From positions 1 to 61,839 of the forward strand of contig JAIUOH010000017.1 of the NCBI GenBank assembly GCA_020161315.1: a stretch of 61,839 nucleotides of DNA, in the 5' to 3' direction. Source of the stretch: Actinomycetota bacterium. GTDB lineage: Bacteria > Actinomycetota > Actinomycetes > Actinomycetales > Microbacteriaceae. Under the pieces are notes generated by a model. The model was given only the letters and a program-made list of their open reading frames with translations. It was not told the origin of the DNA and ran no database searches. Shown in pieces: positions 8,529-15,377 of the stretch (the stretch's first letter is position 1; each line of letters begins with the position of its first letter). The position numbers and the translations under genes were made by a program.

Positions 8529-8582
8529 GTATGGAGCAGGGTTGTAGTTCATGAGAACTAGATACATATCTAGTATGGAGCA
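8529..8582. promoter_or_regulatory. Divergent operator region: palindrome flanked by direct repeats
   Basis: ACTAGATA-CA-TATCTAGT at 8557-8574 is an inverted repeat with perfect 8-bp arms. It is flanked by identical copies of GTATGGAGCA at 8529-8538 and 8573-8582. The block lies between the divergent LysR and decarboxylase-like genes and is the likely LysR binding region. Confidence 0.6.
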
Positions 8583-8625
8583 AGTGCAGGGCATTCGGGG
8601 TTCCTCTGCAGGGAGTGACTGCGCA

Positions 8626-10149
8626 ATGATGATCACTATGGATCAGAGCCGTGCACCCTATGTTGAATCAATCCAACGCCTTGCTGCGAGCAACCCGTTA
8701 CAGGTGATGGTTCCAGGCCACGGCGGCACCGCCGAGGGCGGCGGAGCCCATCTCGCAGAGGTCTTTGGCGAGCAGATTGTGAACTTCGACGTGCCGCTCA
8801 TGCTCGACGGCATTGATCTGGGCGAGAACGGTTCACGAGAGCAGTCTCAGCAGCTTGCGGCAGAGGCATGGGGAGCGCGCCGAGTCTGGTGGCTTACCAA
8901 CGGCGCCTCGCAGGGCAACCGCACCGCCGCTCTCGCGGTGCGCGGCCTCGGCGAGCGCGTGCTGATGCAACGCAGCTCGCACTCGAGCTTTACCGATGGG
9001 GTGCTGCTTGGCGGCCTGATTCCGTCGTTCGTCGCACCGAACGTAGATGAGCGCCACGGCATCGCACACGGCCTGACGCCTGCGCGCCTAGACGAGGCTA
9101 TCAAAGAAGAGATTGAACACGGCCGTAAGCCGGCGAGCGTCTATGTCGTTTCACCCAGCTACTTCGGCTCGACTGCCGACGTGCGTGGCCTTGCCGATGT
9201 TGCGCACTCGCACGGGGTAGCGCTCATCGTTGATGGTGCCTGGGGTGCACACTTTGGATTTCACCCAGATCTGCCCGAGTCGCCTGCTCGACTCGGCGCA
9301 GACATCGTCATCTCAAGCACGCACAAGCTCGCTGGATCGCTCACGCAGGCATCGATGCTTCACCTTGGCGAGGGGCCGTTCGCAGACGTGCTTGAACCCC
9401 TGATCGACCGGGCCTACACGATGACTGCCTCAACCTCGGGCAGCGCAATTCTCATGGGTTCACTCGATCTTGCGCGCCGCGCACTCGTGCAGGGCACCGA
9501 GAAGATTGGTGAGTCGCTTCGCTGCGCAGAGCGCCTGCGCGAACTCGTGCGCGCTGATGATCGACTCTCGATCATCAGTGACCACTTTGACGAGTACCCC
9601 GACATCGTCGCGACCGACCAACTGCGCGTGCCAATTGACGTGTCTCAGCTCGGTCAGAGCGGTCACTGGGTGCGCAACCGACTGATTGTGGAGCACAACG
9701 TGTTCTTCGAGATGTCGACCGCCACCTCGATCGTTGCGGTGATTGGTGCGCTCGCGACACCAGACGTTGATCGAATCATGGCTGCTCTTCTTGCCGTGGC
9801 CGATGACGCAGACGCGCTGCGTCGCGCAGGTCAGGCTGACAAGGCTACCGAGTTTCCGCCGCTGCCGGCAGCAGGCACGTTGCGCATGCTGCCCCGTGCC
9901 GCATACTTTGCCGAGAGCGTGCTGGTGACCGCTCACCAGGCAATCGGCCGTGTCTCGGCAGACACCCTCGCGGCCTACCCACCAGGAATCCCGAACCTCG
10001 TGCCGGGCGAAGAAATCACTGAAGAGACGGTGACGTTCTTGCAGGCAGTTGCTGCCTCGCCGACCGGCGTGGTGCGTGGTGCAGCCGATCCACTCGTTGC
10101 AACGTTCCGCGTGGTGCGCGATCCGGTCACTGCCGCATCGATGTCGTAG
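8626..10149 (+). CDS. Orn/Lys/Arg decarboxylase-like PLP enzyme
   Basis: The 507-residue product has the fold-type-I PLP domain of the ornithine/lysine/arginine decarboxylase group. The N-terminus PYVESIQRLAASN leads to VPGHGG, and VDGAWGAHFGFHP supplies the PLP-ring Asp. SSTHKLAGSLTQASMLH contains the Schiff-base Lys, and a small C-terminal domain has the family's AYPPGIPNLVPGE motif. Substrate is not certain. The start at 8626 is chosen because GGGAG lies 10-14 bases upstream and family homology begins soon after; 8575 is possible but would start at the edge of the palindrome. It is divergent from a LysR regulator and followed by a strong terminator. Confidence 0.85.
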   Translation: MMITMDQSRAPYVESIQRLAASNPLQVMVPGHGGTAEGGGAHLAEVFGEQIVNFDVPLMLDGIDLGENGSREQSQQLAAEAWGARRVWWLTNGASQGNRTAALAVRGLGERVLMQRSSHSSFTDGVLLGGLIPSFVAPNVDERHGIAHGLTPARLDEAIKEEIEHGRKPASVYVVSPSYFGSTADVRGLADVAHSHGVALIVDGAWGAHFGFHPDLPESPARLGADIVISSTHKLAGSLTQASMLHLGEGPFADVLEPLIDRAYTMTASTSGSAILMGSLDLARRALVQGTEKIGESLRCAERLRELVRADDRLSIISDHFDEYPDIVATDQLRVPIDVSQLGQSGHWVRNRLIVEHNVFFEMSTATSIVAVIGALATPDVDRIMAALLAVADDADALRRAGQADKATEFPPLPAAGTLRMLPRAAYFAESVLVTAHQAIGRVSADTLAAYPPGIPNLVPGEEITEETVTFLQAVAASPTGVVRGAADPLVATFRVVRDPVTAASMS

Positions 10150-10190
10150 CCCGAGGTTCTCGGCTTCGCGGCTGAATTCGCAGTCAAACG

Positions 10191-10231
10191 CAAAATCCCG
10201 GGGGTTCTCAGAACACCCGGGATTCTTGCGT
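10191..10231 (+). terminator. Intrinsic terminator after the decarboxylase-like gene
   Basis: AATCCCGGG and CCCGGGATT pair around a short loop, extended by CGCAA/TTGCG at the base of the stem. It lies between two convergent genes and could act in both directions. There is no long T tract. Confidence 0.7.
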
Positions 10232-10250
10232 TGCTAGATGCGTCTTGACC

Positions 10251-11105
10251 CTAAAGGCCTAGAAACTGCGCGCGACGCTTCTCAAGAAAAGCGGTGGTGC
10301 CCTCGACCATGTCTGGGGTGCCGAAGCGCCCGGCGAAGGCCTCCGCTTCGTAGGCAAGCCCGTCATCGGTTGACATCGGGCGCACCGCGCGAGTGGTCTG
10401 TTTTGCGCTTGCGACCGCGGCGGGCGACTGCGCGGCAGCGAGCCTGAGACTCTCACGCGCGGCATCGCGCAGTGCGGCTACGTCGGGCAGCACACACAGC
10501 GCGAGCCCGAGGCGCAGCGCCTCTGCCGAGTCAATGCGACGGCCGGTAATGATGAGTTCGCGAGCGGCCGCGATGCCGACGTACTGCGTCAGGCGCACGG
10601 TGCCGCCGAAGCCTGGAATCAGGCCGAGGGCAACCTCTGGCTGACCGAAGCTGGCGTTCTCAGAAGCGAAAATGTAGTCGCAGGCCATGGCGAGCTCGCA
10701 GCCGCCACCGAGCGCGAAACCGTTGACAGCCGCAACCACGGGTACCTGGAGCATCTCGATCCATGAGGTGAGCTCTTGGGTGCGCAGCGAGTACTCGCGC
10801 GATTCAACTGGTGTCATGTGCTGCATCGCCGAGATATCAGCGCCGGCTACGAATGCCTTCTCACCAGCACCCGTGAGCATGACGCCTCGCACCGACCAAT
10901 CGGGTGCGGTATCTTCGGCGTCGTCGCACGGTACACCGAGTGTCTCGCGCAGTGCGCCAAACACCTGGCGCAACTCATCGATGACCGCCGGGGAGAGTGC
11001 GTTGAGCACCGCCGGGCGGTTGACCGTGACGGTCAGGATCGCCTCGTCGATCTCAAGTTCGAGCGTGTCGAGTTCGAGGGCGACGAGCGCCTGCGCCACG
11101 GTCAT
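10251..11105 (-). CDS. Enoyl-CoA hydratase/isomerase (crotonase family)
   Basis: The 284-residue protein shows ITVTVNRPAVLNALSPAVIDEL-type N-terminal strands, GEKAFVAGADISAM (oxyanion hole), GGGCELAMACD and PEVALGLIPGFGGTVRL. The Glu in CELAM and the Glu in PEVALGL match the two catalytic glutamates of true enoyl-CoA hydratases, so hydration in beta-oxidation or amino-acid breakdown is likely. Compared with close relatives there is an insertion near residues 58-70 (PCDDAEDTAPDW). Translation is probably coupled to the small membrane-protein gene just upstream, whose stop is only four bases away. Confidence 0.85.
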   Translation of the reverse strand: MTVAQALVALELDTLELEIDEAILTVTVNRPAVLNALSPAVIDELRQVFGALRETLGVPCDDAEDTAPDWSVRGVMLTGAGEKAFVAGADISAMQHMTPVESREYSLRTQELTSWIEMLQVPVVAAVNGFALGGGCELAMACDYIFASENASFGQPEVALGLIPGFGGTVRLTQYVGIAAARELIITGRRIDSAEALRLGLALCVLPDVAALRDAARESLRLAAAQSPAAVASAKQTTRAVRPMSTDDGLAYEAEAFAGRFGTPDMVEGTTAFLEKRRAQFLGL

Positions 11106-11109
11106 GCGG

Positions 11110-11343
11110 TTACTTGCCCGACTTTTCGAAGAGGTTGCCGACGAGTTGTGCGGTCAGCAGCACAACGAAGAGCAGTACAGCGCCGACAATGAGAATTGCG
11201 ACCACGTCGACTGGCTGGCCGGCTGACGAGAACTCTGCGGCGACGTCGTGCTTCTCACCCTCGTGCGCGAGCGCAGGGGTGGCAACGAAGAACGAAACGA
11301 GAGCCGCGGTGATGACGGCGGCGATGCGGGTGAAGATCTTCAC
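11110..11343 (-). CDS. Small exported single-pass membrane protein
   Basis: I do not recognise the family. The 77-residue product has an N-terminal signal-like helix ending in TPALA before HEGEKHD. A short extracytoplasmic stretch follows, then one strong membrane helix (VVAILIVGAVLLFVVLLTAQ) and a short tail FEKSGK. Translation starts at a GTG with AGGAG seven bases upstream. It is the first gene of a probable two-gene unit with the enoyl-CoA hydratase. The His/Glu-rich segment after the signal might bind metal, but this is a guess. Confidence 0.7.
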   Translation of the reverse strand: MKIFTRIAAVITAALVSFFVATPALAHEGEKHDVAAEFSSAGQPVDVVAILIVGAVLLFVVLLTAQLVGNLFEKSGK

Positions 11344-11421
11344 GAAATAACTCCTCGCGGGGCTGACAGTGTTGCTCCCATTCTAGCCCGGACGCCCATT
11401 GCGTGATGCCGGGCAGCGAGG

Positions 11422-12612
11422 CTAGTCTGCGGCGGCAATGGTGAAAGGGGATTCGCCGAGATCGTGAAACGCTGCCCATCGAGATGCTTGCCGCTTGAGC
11501 GCAGTGCGACCCGCGCCGAGCCTCTCACCCGGCAACGGCGTACCGACTAGGCCTTCGCCCTTGCGCGTACCCTTCTTCCAGGTGCCGACCACGCGGCCGT
11601 CTCGCACCACGGTCGCGAGAAACATGCCATTGCGGCCCGGCACAATGCGCTCGAAATGGTCTGGGTCGAGCTGCGCAGAGCGATCTTGGTAGCCGAGCAG
11701 GTGTTCGTCGAACGCGGGCAACAGTAGCCAGTCGGGCAGCGCCGCGTTACTCGCGGTTTCAAGCAGCGTGGGATCAGCCCACACGGCGACCGGTTTCTCA
11801 CCTCGGCGCACGCTCAGCTGCGCAAGCCGCCCCGCGGCCTCTGCACCAGTGAGCCCGCGCTTGGCCTCTCCGGCGGTGATGCCCGCCCACCAGCCAAGGT
11901 CTGCGGCGGTGACGACGCCGCGCGCCGATGCGTAGCGCGCCGCGAGTTCGGTGAGGGCTTCGTCACCGTCGAGCGTACGGGGGGCGGTGATCCACTCGCT
12001 TGCGAGCACGAGCCGAGGCTCTCCGTTCTCAGAGACCGGTCCGAGCACCGTGTGACCGTTCTGACAGAGCCACCAGATGAGGTGGTAGCGCCAGTTGCCC
12101 TGCCATGCGATGCCGGCCGCGCTCCAGGCGGCGGCGAGCTCGTCTCGGTCCATGCTCACTCCGCCCCGCAGCGCTGCAACGGAGGTCGAAACCAACAGCT
12201 CAAGTGTCTCGTCGGTGATGCCAAGAAACTCGCGTCGCTTTGCGGCCCCCGCGATCACGCGGCGGTTGGTGACGCCCTGCATCCACCCGATGTCTTCGGC
12301 GGCGAGCAGGTGAATCGTGCCACGCATTGGCCACGACCTTACGATCAGCCCGGTGTTGAAGGCCTCGTGCACGTCTCCAACATGCGTGCCGGGAGTGCGT
12401 AGGCCGAGCGCCCACCGCGCCGAGCGCCAGTCTTGGCCCTGCACGGCGAGCATGCCGCGGGCGGTGTTGGCGATGCGCTCCGGGCCGGTCGGTGTGGCCC
12501 CCGAGCGCGAGTCTGCCGGGGTCGAGGGCTGATCCTTTTCGATGCTGTCACCAAGCCCCTGCGCCGTCACGCGCAGTCGCAGTACCTCGTCTGAACTCAG
12601 GGTTTCTGTCAT
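11422..12612 (-). CDS. Winged-helix DNA-binding domain protein (HTH_42/AlkX-like)
   Basis: The 396-residue protein fits the large family of winged-helix proteins related to E. coli YcaQ/AlkX: LAVQGQDWRSARWALGLR near the start, IVRSWPMRGTIHLL in the middle, and LLPAFDEHLLGYQDR in the C-terminal half. Some members bind or repair damaged DNA, but most are untested. The start MTETLSSDEV at 12612 is supported by TACACT seven bases upstream. The promoter and first codons have a close duplicate at about 13506-13543, upstream of the DinB/MDMPI gene. Confidence 0.8.
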   Translation of the reverse strand: MTETLSSDEVLRLRVTAQGLGDSIEKDQPSTPADSRSGATPTGPERIANTARGMLAVQGQDWRSARWALGLRTPGTHVGDVHEAFNTGLIVRSWPMRGTIHLLAAEDIGWMQGVTNRRVIAGAAKRREFLGITDETLELLVSTSVAALRGGVSMDRDELAAAWSAAGIAWQGNWRYHLIWWLCQNGHTVLGPVSENGEPRLVLASEWITAPRTLDGDEALTELAARYASARGVVTAADLGWWAGITAGEAKRGLTGAEAAGRLAQLSVRRGEKPVAVWADPTLLETASNAALPDWLLLPAFDEHLLGYQDRSAQLDPDHFERIVPGRNGMFLATVVRDGRVVGTWKKGTRKGEGLVGTPLPGERLGAGRTALKRQASRWAAFHDLGESPFTIAAAD

Positions 12613-12619
12613 GCCCAGA

Positions 12620-12625
12620 AGTGTA
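12620..12625 (-). promoter_or_regulatory. -10 box TACACT for the winged-helix gene
   Basis: On the minus strand, TACACT is followed by TCTGGGC and the ATG at 12612. The same box, spacer and ATG recur at 13523-13538. Confidence 0.55.
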
Positions 12626-12663
12626 GACCCGGCCGCCGACGCCACACGATGCCTGGAGGCGAC

Positions 12664-12831
12664 CTAGGGCACGTTGACTTAGTCTGCACGCGCTCCGGTG
12701 CACCCGAGCAGCGCGCTTGCTTCGTTGTCAAAGCTCAACGATGCTTCCGGCATCGCCTCGCCTCTCCGCCTTGCAATCACGCATCTCGGGCGCATCCTCG
12801 CCAGCGCACAGACTAAATCAACGCAGCCTAG
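12664..12831. repeat. 168-bp foldback element
   Basis: Bases 12664-12691 and 12804-12831 are inverted copies matching at about 22 of 28 positions. CTAGG, CGTTGA, TTAGTCTG and CGC match exactly between the arms. The element fills most of the 234-bp gap between the winged-helix and MDMPI genes. It contains no convincing reading frame. A miniature transposable element or a large structured RNA are both possible. Confidence 0.5.
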
Positions 12832-12846
12832 CCAGGCCTCAGGCGG

Positions 12847-13488
12847 TCAGAGTACGCGCAGCGCGTCGGTTATGTCGCGTTCGCGGCGCGACATTGCCTG
12901 AAGCACCGCGCGATCACCATTGCGTTCTCGCGCGGCAGCGAAGAGCAGCTCAGTAGCGGCGGTGATTGCTTCGCTTGGCGCCTCGAAACTGATGCCCAGG
13001 CTGAGAGAAAGGTCTTCGATGTGCACCGCAATCTCGACAAGCCGCGTGCGCAGGTAGTCGTCAAGCAGCAACTCTTCGCCGGGGCAATGGGCCACCGCGA
13101 CCCGTCTTTCGGTGGGCTCCGCCGGTATACGAGACCGTAGTTCGGTGAGTGTCGAGCGCGTCACCTCGACCAAGGCCTCCCAGCCCTGTGCTGCGGTTTC
13201 TCTGCTGCGCTGCTCGACGCCCTGATTCAGGGCAGAAGCCCGTGAAGCGGTACCTTCGAGGCGAGCGTAGTAGCTCGCGGCGGTCACCAAATAGCCTTCG
13301 CCGGTGACCCTGCCATCGAGAAACCACTTCACCTGCAGCACACTTCTGGCGAGGTGCGCCGCGAGCGAGCCGACGCTCATTCCTTCGAGCGCAGAGGCCT
13401 CGTGCCACAGCTCGGCGGTGCGATCATGTTCGATGAGGGCAAGTGTCGACTCTGCGGCGGTGAGGTACACGTCACGAATGGAACTCAT
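12847..13488 (-). CDS. DinB-like / maleylpyruvate isomerase N-terminal domain protein
   Basis: The 213-residue protein fits the MDMPI_N/DinB four-helix-bundle family, whose best-known members are mycothiol-dependent. Recognisable parts are the first helix YLTAAESTLALIEH, MSVGSLAAHLARSVLQV (family metal-site His) and VEIAVHIEDLSLSLGI (second His, followed by Asp). The function of most actinobacterial members is unknown; some catalyse mycothiol-dependent isomerisation or dehalogenation. The ATG at 13488 has GAGAAG upstream and is overlapped by the end of a 17-codon leader frame (13472-13525). Confidence 0.78.
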   Translation of the reverse strand: MSSIRDVYLTAAESTLALIEHDRTAELWHEASALEGMSVGSLAAHLARSVLQVKWFLDGRVTGEGYLVTAASYYARLEGTASRASALNQGVEQRSRETAAQGWEALVEVTRSTLTELRSRIPAEPTERRVAVAHCPGEELLLDDYLRTRLVEIAVHIEDLSLSLGISFEAPSEAITAATELLFAAARERNGDRAVLQAMSRRERDITDALRVL

Positions 13489-13525
13489 GCCCGATCTTCT
13501 CGTCTTGGCTCAGCGGCTCTGCCAT
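13472..13525 (-). CDS. Possible leaderless 17-residue upstream ORF
   Basis: ATG follows TACACT by seven bases and opens MAEPLSQDEKIGHEFHS, stopping 14 bases inside the MDMPI gene in another frame. The promoter, spacer and first nine codons closely match those of the winged-helix gene (MTETLSSDE). It could couple translation to the MDMPI start or simply be the relic of a duplicated gene start. Confidence 0.4.
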   Translation of the reverse strand: MAEPLSQDEKIGHEFHS

Positions 13526-13532
13526 GCCCAGA

Positions 13533-13538
13533 AGTGTA
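13533..13538 (-). promoter_or_regulatory. -10 box TACACT, duplicate of the winged-helix promoter
   Basis: This box and the seven-base spacer TCTGGGC are identical to those at 12613-12625. Here they drive the 17-codon leader frame and the MDMPI gene. Confidence 0.5.
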
Positions 13539-13561
13539 AACCCTGCAACTGACAGTTTCGC

Positions 13562-13593
13562 TTGACACTGCCCCTCAGGTCAGGGTTTAGCCT
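13562..13593 (+). promoter_or_regulatory. MerR-type promoter with 20-bp spacer
   Basis: TTGACA (13562-13567) and TAGCCT (13588-13593) are separated by 20 bp instead of the usual 17. The spacer contains CCCT-N6-AGGG dyad symmetry (CCCTCAGGTCAGGG). MerR-family activators act at overlong 19-20-bp spacers with a dyad operator, so autoregulation by the downstream gene is likely. The ATG is seven bases after the -10 box. Confidence 0.65.
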
Positions 13594-13600
13594 GGTCGGC

Positions 13601-14557
13601 ATGAACATTGGTGAGGTGGCGCGACGCAGTGGAGCTTCGGTGAAAGCGGTTCGCTACTACGAACAATTGGGGTTGTTGACGCCCGCGCGCGGCACGAACG
13701 GGTATCGCGAATATGACGAAACACAGCTTCGTGTGCTTCAAGAGATACGTGAGTTGGCGGCGTGCGGCATTGCCCCGAGCCGTGCCCACGCGTTTGTGGC
13801 CTGTCTAGATCTTGGGCACGAACACGGCGATGACTGCGTATCTTCGCTCGCGGTCTACCGAAAGCATATTTCAGAGCTGGATCACACCATCGACACCCTG
13901 ATCGCTCGGCGAAACCTGCTTCAAGCGAGACTCAGCGCTGGTGCGGAGCGTGGGTTTTTGGCGGCGGCCGGTGCTGATCATCATGCGGTTGAGCATGCTC
14001 TGCTGCCTGAGGGGCTTCCGGCCCCTGAAGATGACGGGGCCGCGACGCATCTTCTTGGCCTGAGGCTGCCTGCCTTGCGCCTGCCGGTAACAGGTGGGGG
14101 CGAGCTATCGTTTGAGTCCATGAACGCCGGAACGACCGTGCTCTATCTCTACCCGCTGACGGGTCGGCCTGATGCCGATCTGCCTGAGGGGTGGGAGTCG
14201 ATCCCGGGTGCGCGGGGTTGCACCGCCGAGGCGTGTGACTTTAGAGATCACTATGGAGAGTTACGCGAGGCGGGTGCAGATCGCGTATTTGGTCTATCTG
14301 GGCAGTCGAGGACCTATCAGATGGAGGTGGCCCGGCGCCTGAGGCTGCCGTTCCAAATGATTTCTGATGAGGGCATGCTGTTGGGCGCAGCCTTGAGCCT
14401 GCCTACGTTCACCGCACCGGGGCACGAACAACTGTATTCGCGGCTTACCCTGATTGTCGTAGACGGGGTCATCGACCACGTGTTCTACCCGATTTTTCCG
14501 CCGAACACGCACGCTCAGCAAGTGTTGCACTGGTTGCGGGCACGAAAGCAGACATGA
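13601..14557 (+). CDS. MerR regulator fused to a peroxiredoxin domain
   Basis: The 318-residue protein starts with a MerR winged helix (residues 1-70, MNIGEVARRSGASVKAVRYY) and a dimerisation helix (about 80-115). After a linker comes a redoxin domain (about 150-315). GARGCTAEACDF places Cys207 and Cys212 five residues apart, the spacing of the PrxQ/BCP 2-Cys pair, and ISDEGML, LPTF and FYPIFPPNTHAQQVL follow as in stand-alone redoxins of this type. Cys55, Cys68 and Cys79 lie in the MerR half. The design suggests a transcription factor that senses peroxide or thiol state through its own peroxidatic cysteine. The start at 13601 follows the promoter and the MerR N-terminus. Confidence 0.88.
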   Translation: MNIGEVARRSGASVKAVRYYEQLGLLTPARGTNGYREYDETQLRVLQEIRELAACGIAPSRAHAFVACLDLGHEHGDDCVSSLAVYRKHISELDHTIDTLIARRNLLQARLSAGAERGFLAAAGADHHAVEHALLPEGLPAPEDDGAATHLLGLRLPALRLPVTGGGELSFESMNAGTTVLYLYPLTGRPDADLPEGWESIPGARGCTAEACDFRDHYGELREAGADRVFGLSGQSRTYQMEVARRLRLPFQMISDEGMLLGAALSLPTFTAPGHEQLYSRLTLIVVDGVIDHVFYPIFPPNTHAQQVLHWLRARKQT

Positions 14558-14596
14558 CAATGCGTCATTGTTTGCCTCTGGCTTACGTGTTGATCG

Positions 14597-15157
14597 TTAG
14601 CGCCGCACCTCGTAGATGAGCTCGGCAAAGGCACCCACCTGGCGGGCCGCGGTGAGCGTGAGCTCGTTCGTGCCGAGATTGCGGGGAAGGAGCGGTCGCC
14701 CCGAGGTGAGCGTTGCAGGCGCGACCGAGAGTCTCATCTCGTCGAGCAGGCCTGCGTCGATGAACTGGCCGACCAATTCGCCGCCGCCCATGACCCAAAC
14801 ATCGCCGCCGTTTGCCGAATCGAGAATCTCTGGCCAGGCCGCGGCGACGTCGCCAGAGACGAAACGCAGGTTCGCGCCCGGCACTTGCCGCCGCTCGCGC
14901 CCGCTGAACACCCAAGTGGGTCGGTCGCCATAGAACGGCTGCCACTTCTCGGGGTGTTGCATCAGGTCTTCGAAGTCGACTACCCAGTTGTAGGTGGTCG
15001 AGCCCATCACGATCGCGCCGACGCCCGGCATGAACCGGGTCAGATCGCCATCTTCAAGACCGTCGGTGGGCACGTCGAAGAGCCATTGCAGAGAATCACC
15101 CTCGTCGGCGAGAAAGCCGTTGATGGTGGTAGCTGTGTGAAAGACCACTTTTGTCAT
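14597..15157 (-). CDS. Dihydrofolate reductase-family (RibD C-terminal) protein
   Basis: The 186-residue protein begins MTKVVFHTATTINGFLAD and contains GVGAIVMGSTTYNWV, GDRPTWVFSGRE, NGGDVWVMGGGELVGQFIDAGLLDE and TLTSGRPLLPR. These are the standard blocks of the short RibD_C/DHFR-like reductases. It should be an NADPH-dependent cytosolic reductase, but substrates of these single-domain paralogues are unknown and it is unlikely to be the cell's main DHFR. The start at 15157 is supported by a TACGAT box six bases upstream. It is convergent with the MerR fusion. Confidence 0.85.
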   Translation of the reverse strand: MTKVVFHTATTINGFLADEGDSLQWLFDVPTDGLEDGDLTRFMPGVGAIVMGSTTYNWVVDFEDLMQHPEKWQPFYGDRPTWVFSGRERRQVPGANLRFVSGDVAAAWPEILDSANGGDVWVMGGGELVGQFIDAGLLDEMRLSVAPATLTSGRPLLPRNLGTNELTLTAARQVGAFAELIYEVRR

Positions 15158-15163
15158 GGTCTG

Positions 15164-15169
15164 ATCGTA
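15164..15169 (-). promoter_or_regulatory. -10 box TACGAT for the RibD-like gene
   Basis: On the minus strand TACGAT, six bases (cagacc), then ATG at 15157. This fits a leaderless transcript. Confidence 0.5.
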
Positions 15170-15238
15170 CGGCGAACCACCGACAGCGAGGATTTTGCTT
15201 TGGCCTGGTTCGGGTTGGCTTGGTTTCATCGAGTGTGC

Positions 15239-15292
15239 ATAGCGGTAGCGAATGTGCCCCTTAGATACCGCTATTAAGGGGCACATTCGCTA
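15239..15292 (-). terminator. Long perfect hairpin after the DEAD-box helicase, with a competing fold
   Basis: Bases 15246-15263 and 15275-15292 are perfect 18-bp inverted arms with an 11-base loop and an AAGGGGCAC core. The loop (TACCGCTAT, 15266-15274) is also complementary to ATAGCGGTA at 15239-15247, so two hairpins compete. It lies 85 bp after the helicase stop and upstream of the RibD-like gene, so a terminator or attenuator is likely. There is no T tract. Confidence 0.65.
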
Positions 15293-15377
15293 GCGCTGTA
15301 TACCTTCGATGCGCTGTGGGTTTGCGCCGCTGGTTTTGGGCTGCGGGGCTTTGGGGTGCGGGATCGCGCCCGGCCGG

